Shown one piece after another: positions 5,371 to 6,043 of a stretch of DNA of 6,043 nt. Where the stretch lies: the NCBI GenBank assembly GCA_030428695.1, contig JAUIEM010000488.1, positions 1-6,043 on the forward strand. Direction: 5' to 3'. A model generated the notes under the pieces. It did not search any database. It was not told the origin of the DNA and saw only the letters and a program-made list of their open reading frames with translations. Each line of letters starts with the position of its first letter. The first letter of the stretch is position 1. The position numbers were made by a program, and so were the translations under genes. Source of the stretch: a bacterium. GTDB taxonomy: Bacteria > Planctomycetota > J058 > JAJDCP01.

Positions 5371-6043
5371 TCAGCCCGCGACGGCGGTGCAGCCTCCGCC
5401 GCTGCGCTTGGCCTCGTACAGGGCGCGGTGGGCAGCCTCCCACAACGCGTCGGCGTCGGCGCAGGCCGGGAAGGTCGCGATGCCCGCCGAGAAGCTCAGC
5501 TGCAGGTCGGGGGTCGCGTCCGGGCCGTCCTGGGCGGTGAAGCGCGCGCGCAGTTCGTCGGCGAGGCCGCGGGCGGTCGCGGCGTCGGTGCCCATCGCGA
5601 GCAGCCCGAAGTCGATGCGACCGCAGCGACCGAGCACGTCGGTGCGCCGGAAGCGCTCCCGCAGCAGCTGCCCGAGGCGCGAGAGCACGCGGTCGCCGGA
5701 CAGGTGGCCGTGGCGTTCGTTGTAGGGCCGGAAGCTGTCGATGTCGAACAGCACCAGGGCGAAGCTCTCCCCCTGGCGGCTCGCCCACAGCACCTCGCGG
5801 GCGAGGCGGCCGCGGAAGCTGCTCGGCTGCAGCAGCCCGGTCAGGGTGTCGCGCGTCCACATCCTCCGCAGGGCCCGGGCGCGCCGGGCCCGGGCGACGA
5901 CCGGATGGACGAGCTGCTCGCCGGACAGCGGCGGCACCAGGCACTCGCCGTCGAGGCTGGTGTGGTGGCCCGCGGCGCCGAGGAACACGATCGGCAGGCC
6001 GGCGAAGCGTCGGTGCTGGCGCAGCACGCCGGCGAGCTCGACG
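5371..6043 (-). CDS. Receiver-GGDEF protein with degenerate GGDEF motif and intact I-site (5' end cut off by the window)
   Basis: The frame is open on the - strand from the window edge to a TGA at 5371-5373, giving 223 visible residues; the GTG at 6027 is internal. Residues 1-57 look like the last third of a receiver domain: strand LPIVFLGAAG (16-25), then LVPPLSGEQL (35-44) and an Arg-rich helix. DTLTGLL (65-71) opens a GGDEF domain. FDIDSF (99-104) keeps the metal-binding Asp100, and YNERHGHLSGD (107-117) keeps the usual Asn, His and Asp. The signature GGDEF/GGEEF is replaced by GRIDF (141-145). RRTD (132-135) sits exactly five residues before it, the canonical spacing of the RxxD inhibitory c-di-GMP site. 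SFSAGIATFP and LYEAKRSGGG complete the domain. The receiver part lacks the Ser/Thr expected after the strand (Gly22) and the Lys of the KP pair (Pro37). The likely role is a c-di-GMP receptor or signalling scaffold rather than a synthase. Its own N-terminus is not visible. Confidence 0.9.
   Translation of the reverse strand, partial: VELAGVLRQHRRFAGLPIVFLGAAGHHTSLDGECLVPPLSGEQLVHPVVARARRARALRRMWTRDTLTGLLQPSSFRGRLAREVLWASRQGESFALVLFDIDSFRPYNERHGHLSGDRVLSRLGQLLRERFRRTDVLGRCGRIDFGLLAMGTDAATARGLADELRARFTAQDGPDATPDLQLSFSAGIATFPACADADALWEAAHRALYEAKRSGGGCTAVAG

Noticed and set aside
5327..5944. 205-codon - strand frame overlapping the GGDEF gene
   Set aside because: Arg/Pro/Ala-rich shadow of the GGDEF frame. 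The neighbouring frame carries the DTLTGL, FDIDSF and RxxD landmarks.

Overview
This is a very GC-rich window (roughly 70% by eye, with strong G/C bias at third codon positions). It is densely packed with bacterial genes, and coding sequence fills nearly all of it. MurJ, the lipid II flippase, implies a peptidoglycan-making bacterium. IscS, an A-type Fe-S carrier and an IscX-like protein point to an ISC-type Fe-S system, which fits a Gram-negative lineage. MurJ and the A-type carrier do not closely resemble my memory of the E. coli proteins. A non-enteric, high-GC lineage (for example a deltaproteobacterial or acidobacterial type) therefore seems as likely as a gammaproteobacterium, and the sequence alone does not settle the phylum.

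Layout. Positions 1-1658 hold a compact Fe-S biogenesis block on the + strand: the 3' part of a group I cysteine desulfurase (iscS), an A-type carrier (iscA/erpA-like) and a 65-residue IscX-like protein. No iscU, hscB/hscA or ferredoxin gene lies between them. A plausible sigma70-type promoter sits in the iscA-iscX gap. Positions 1690-3751 hold three closely spaced + strand genes: an alpha/beta hydrolase, a COG1313/PflX-type radical SAM protein starting inside the hydrolase stop codon (GTGA overlap), and an unrecognised 79-residue protein. Positions 3773-5314 encode MurJ. After a 56-bp convergent gap with only a weak inverted repeat, the - strand carries the C-terminal part of a response-regulator-like receiver-GGDEF protein that runs off the right edge.

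How the genes relate. All + strand genes have short gaps or overlaps, so they could be read as one or two transcripts. IscS, IscA and IscX would together mobilise sulfur and assemble Fe-S clusters. The downstream radical SAM enzyme is itself an Fe-S client, with one SAM-cluster motif plus an N-terminal Cys set, but a functional link is only inferred from position. MurJ appears to be a housekeeping gene at the end of the run.

The most notable observations are two. First, the GGDEF protein has a degenerate catalytic motif and a degenerate receiver but a perfectly spaced RxxD I-site, suggesting a c-di-GMP receptor rather than a synthase. Second, the IscX-like protein has a basic loop where E. 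coli IscX has an acidic one, paired with an IscS whose IscU-docking tail seems to be missing. I found no CRISPR array, tRNA, rRNA, insertion sequence or phage gene.
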